Assembly (NCBI RefSeq): GCF_001306145.1
Contig: NZ_LGKO01000005.1
Coordinates: 434,001 to 498,000, forward strand
Direction of reading: 5' to 3'
DNA from: Thermanaerothrix daxensis
Lineage (GTDB): Bacteria; Chloroflexota; Anaerolineae; Anaerolineales; Anaerolineaceae
DNA: 64,000 bases
The position numbers and the translations under genes are program-made. Position 1 is the stretch's first letter, and each line of letters opens with the position of its first letter. The notes beneath the pieces were generated by a model, which saw only the letters and a program-made list of their open reading frames with translations, searched no databases and was not told the DNA's origin. Below, piece by piece: positions 63,669 through 64,000 of the stretch.

Positions 63669-63706
63669 ATTATAACCGCTTTCGGCGGGGCGTTTGAGAT
63701 TATAAT
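63669..63706. promoter_or_regulatory. Divergent -10 boxes for ruvB and upp
   Basis: TATAAT occurs on the minus strand at 63674-63669 facing ruvB and on the plus strand at 63701-63706 facing upp, 26 bases apart. Each would use -35 sequence lying in the other promoter, and both -35 regions are weak. Divergent transcription from this short gap could compete. Confidence 0.5.
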
Positions 63707-63734
63707 AAGCAAAATTTGAGGGAAGGAGCCGCAC

Positions 63735-64000
63735 ATGTCTCTCGTTCACGTCTCAAAGCACCCTCTGGTGGCTCATAAACTAACGAAGTTGCGCTCGGTG
63801 GAGACCGAGCCCAAGCGATTTCGCGAGTTGGTGCGCGAATTGAGCGCGCTACTGGCCTATGAGGCAACAGCGGATCTCTTGACCCGTCCGGTCACAGTGC
63901 AAACGCCCATGGGTGTGGCGCAGGGGGCAGAACTGGTGGATACGATTGGGCTGGTCCCAATCCTGCGTGCCGGGTTGGGGATGGTGGAAGGCGTTTGGGA
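63735..64000 (+). CDS. upp: Uracil phosphoribosyltransferase (3' truncated by window end)
   Basis: Converts uracil and PRPP to UMP for pyrimidine salvage. Eighty-eight residues are visible: [19 protein letters not shown] opens the protein as in Upp, followed by a helix ending [17 protein letters not shown], and [16 protein letters not shown] near 72, the conserved Upp block before the PRPP site. The rest, including the PRPP loop, lies beyond the window. GGAAGGAG precedes the ATG by about six bases. Confidence 0.93.
   Translation, partial: MSLVHVSKHPLVAHKLTKLRSVETEPKRFRELVRELSALLAYEATADLLTRPVTVQTPMGVAQGAELVDTIGLVPILRAGLGMVEGVW

Overview
The window looks like a chromosomal segment of an anaerobic, possibly thermophilic member of the Chloroflexota, most likely class Anaerolineae. 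That placement is an inference from protein style: a split Anaerolineae-like membrane glycosyltransferase, an ABC permease fused to a SpoIIM-like domain, DUF368, DUF1028, DUF1015 and DUF4190 proteins, a tungsten-type aldehyde ferredoxin oxidoreductase, moderately GC-rich DNA, and many Shine-Dalgarno (SD) starts mixed with apparently leaderless ones. I see no rRNA, CRISPR array, prophage or insertion sequence. Coding density is high.

Region by region. 1-7.1 kb: the 3' part of a frame-broken membrane glycosyltransferase, a GH13 alpha-glucosidase, an Ldh2-type dehydrogenase, gyrB and a multi-span membrane protein. 7.2-19.7 kb: an HNH nuclease, then a long minus-strand run with an MBL hydrolase, a permease-SpoIIM fusion with its ABC ATPase, lgt, a CDP-alcohol phosphatidyltransferase, an FtsK translocase, an S1-domain protein, a membrane GAF regulator, a GNAT enzyme, a membrane-anchored protein and purine nucleoside phosphorylase. 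19.9-24.1 kb: a diguanylate cyclase that overlaps threonine aldolase tail to tail, then rluD and lspA. 24.2-30.7 kb: an unusual group with a DUF123 protein, methyltransferase, GT4 glycosyltransferase, a 6-pyruvoyl-tetrahydropterin-synthase homologue with an altered active site, an acyltransferase, a zinc-site-lacking MDR dehydrogenase, a RibD-C reductase, GTP cyclohydrolase II and a small membrane protein. This is the best candidate here for an undescribed pathway.

30.9-40.4 kb: ileS behind a T-box leader, a TIGR01777 epimerase-like protein, tyrS and a three-gene ECF transporter (fused A-A', S, T). 40.4-46.4 kb: an MFS exporter, a 73-residue protein, a DHA2 exporter and an orphan OmpR-type regulator, apparently one operon; then a MoaD/ThiS-like carrier convergent with aldehyde ferredoxin oxidoreductase. 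46.8-55.2 kb: DUF368, DUF1028-TPR, a large membrane propeller protein, a PolX/PHP protein whose third catalytic aspartate is replaced, an M50 protease, a selenocysteine tRNA gene with its own near-consensus promoter, a DUF4190 protein and RNase P RNA. 55.3-64 kb: DegV, DUF1015, methylmalonyl-CoA epimerase and mutase large chain, a CPA2 antiporter followed by a small possibly PII-like protein, queA, ruvB, and the start of upp.

The core genes serve DNA topology, chromosome segregation, recombination, tRNA charging and modification, and lipoprotein maturation. The accessory genes suggest fermentative anaerobic metabolism (AOR, methylmalonyl-CoA route, GH13 sugar use) with selenocysteine decoding. 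All functions were assigned by reading motifs; no database search was run.
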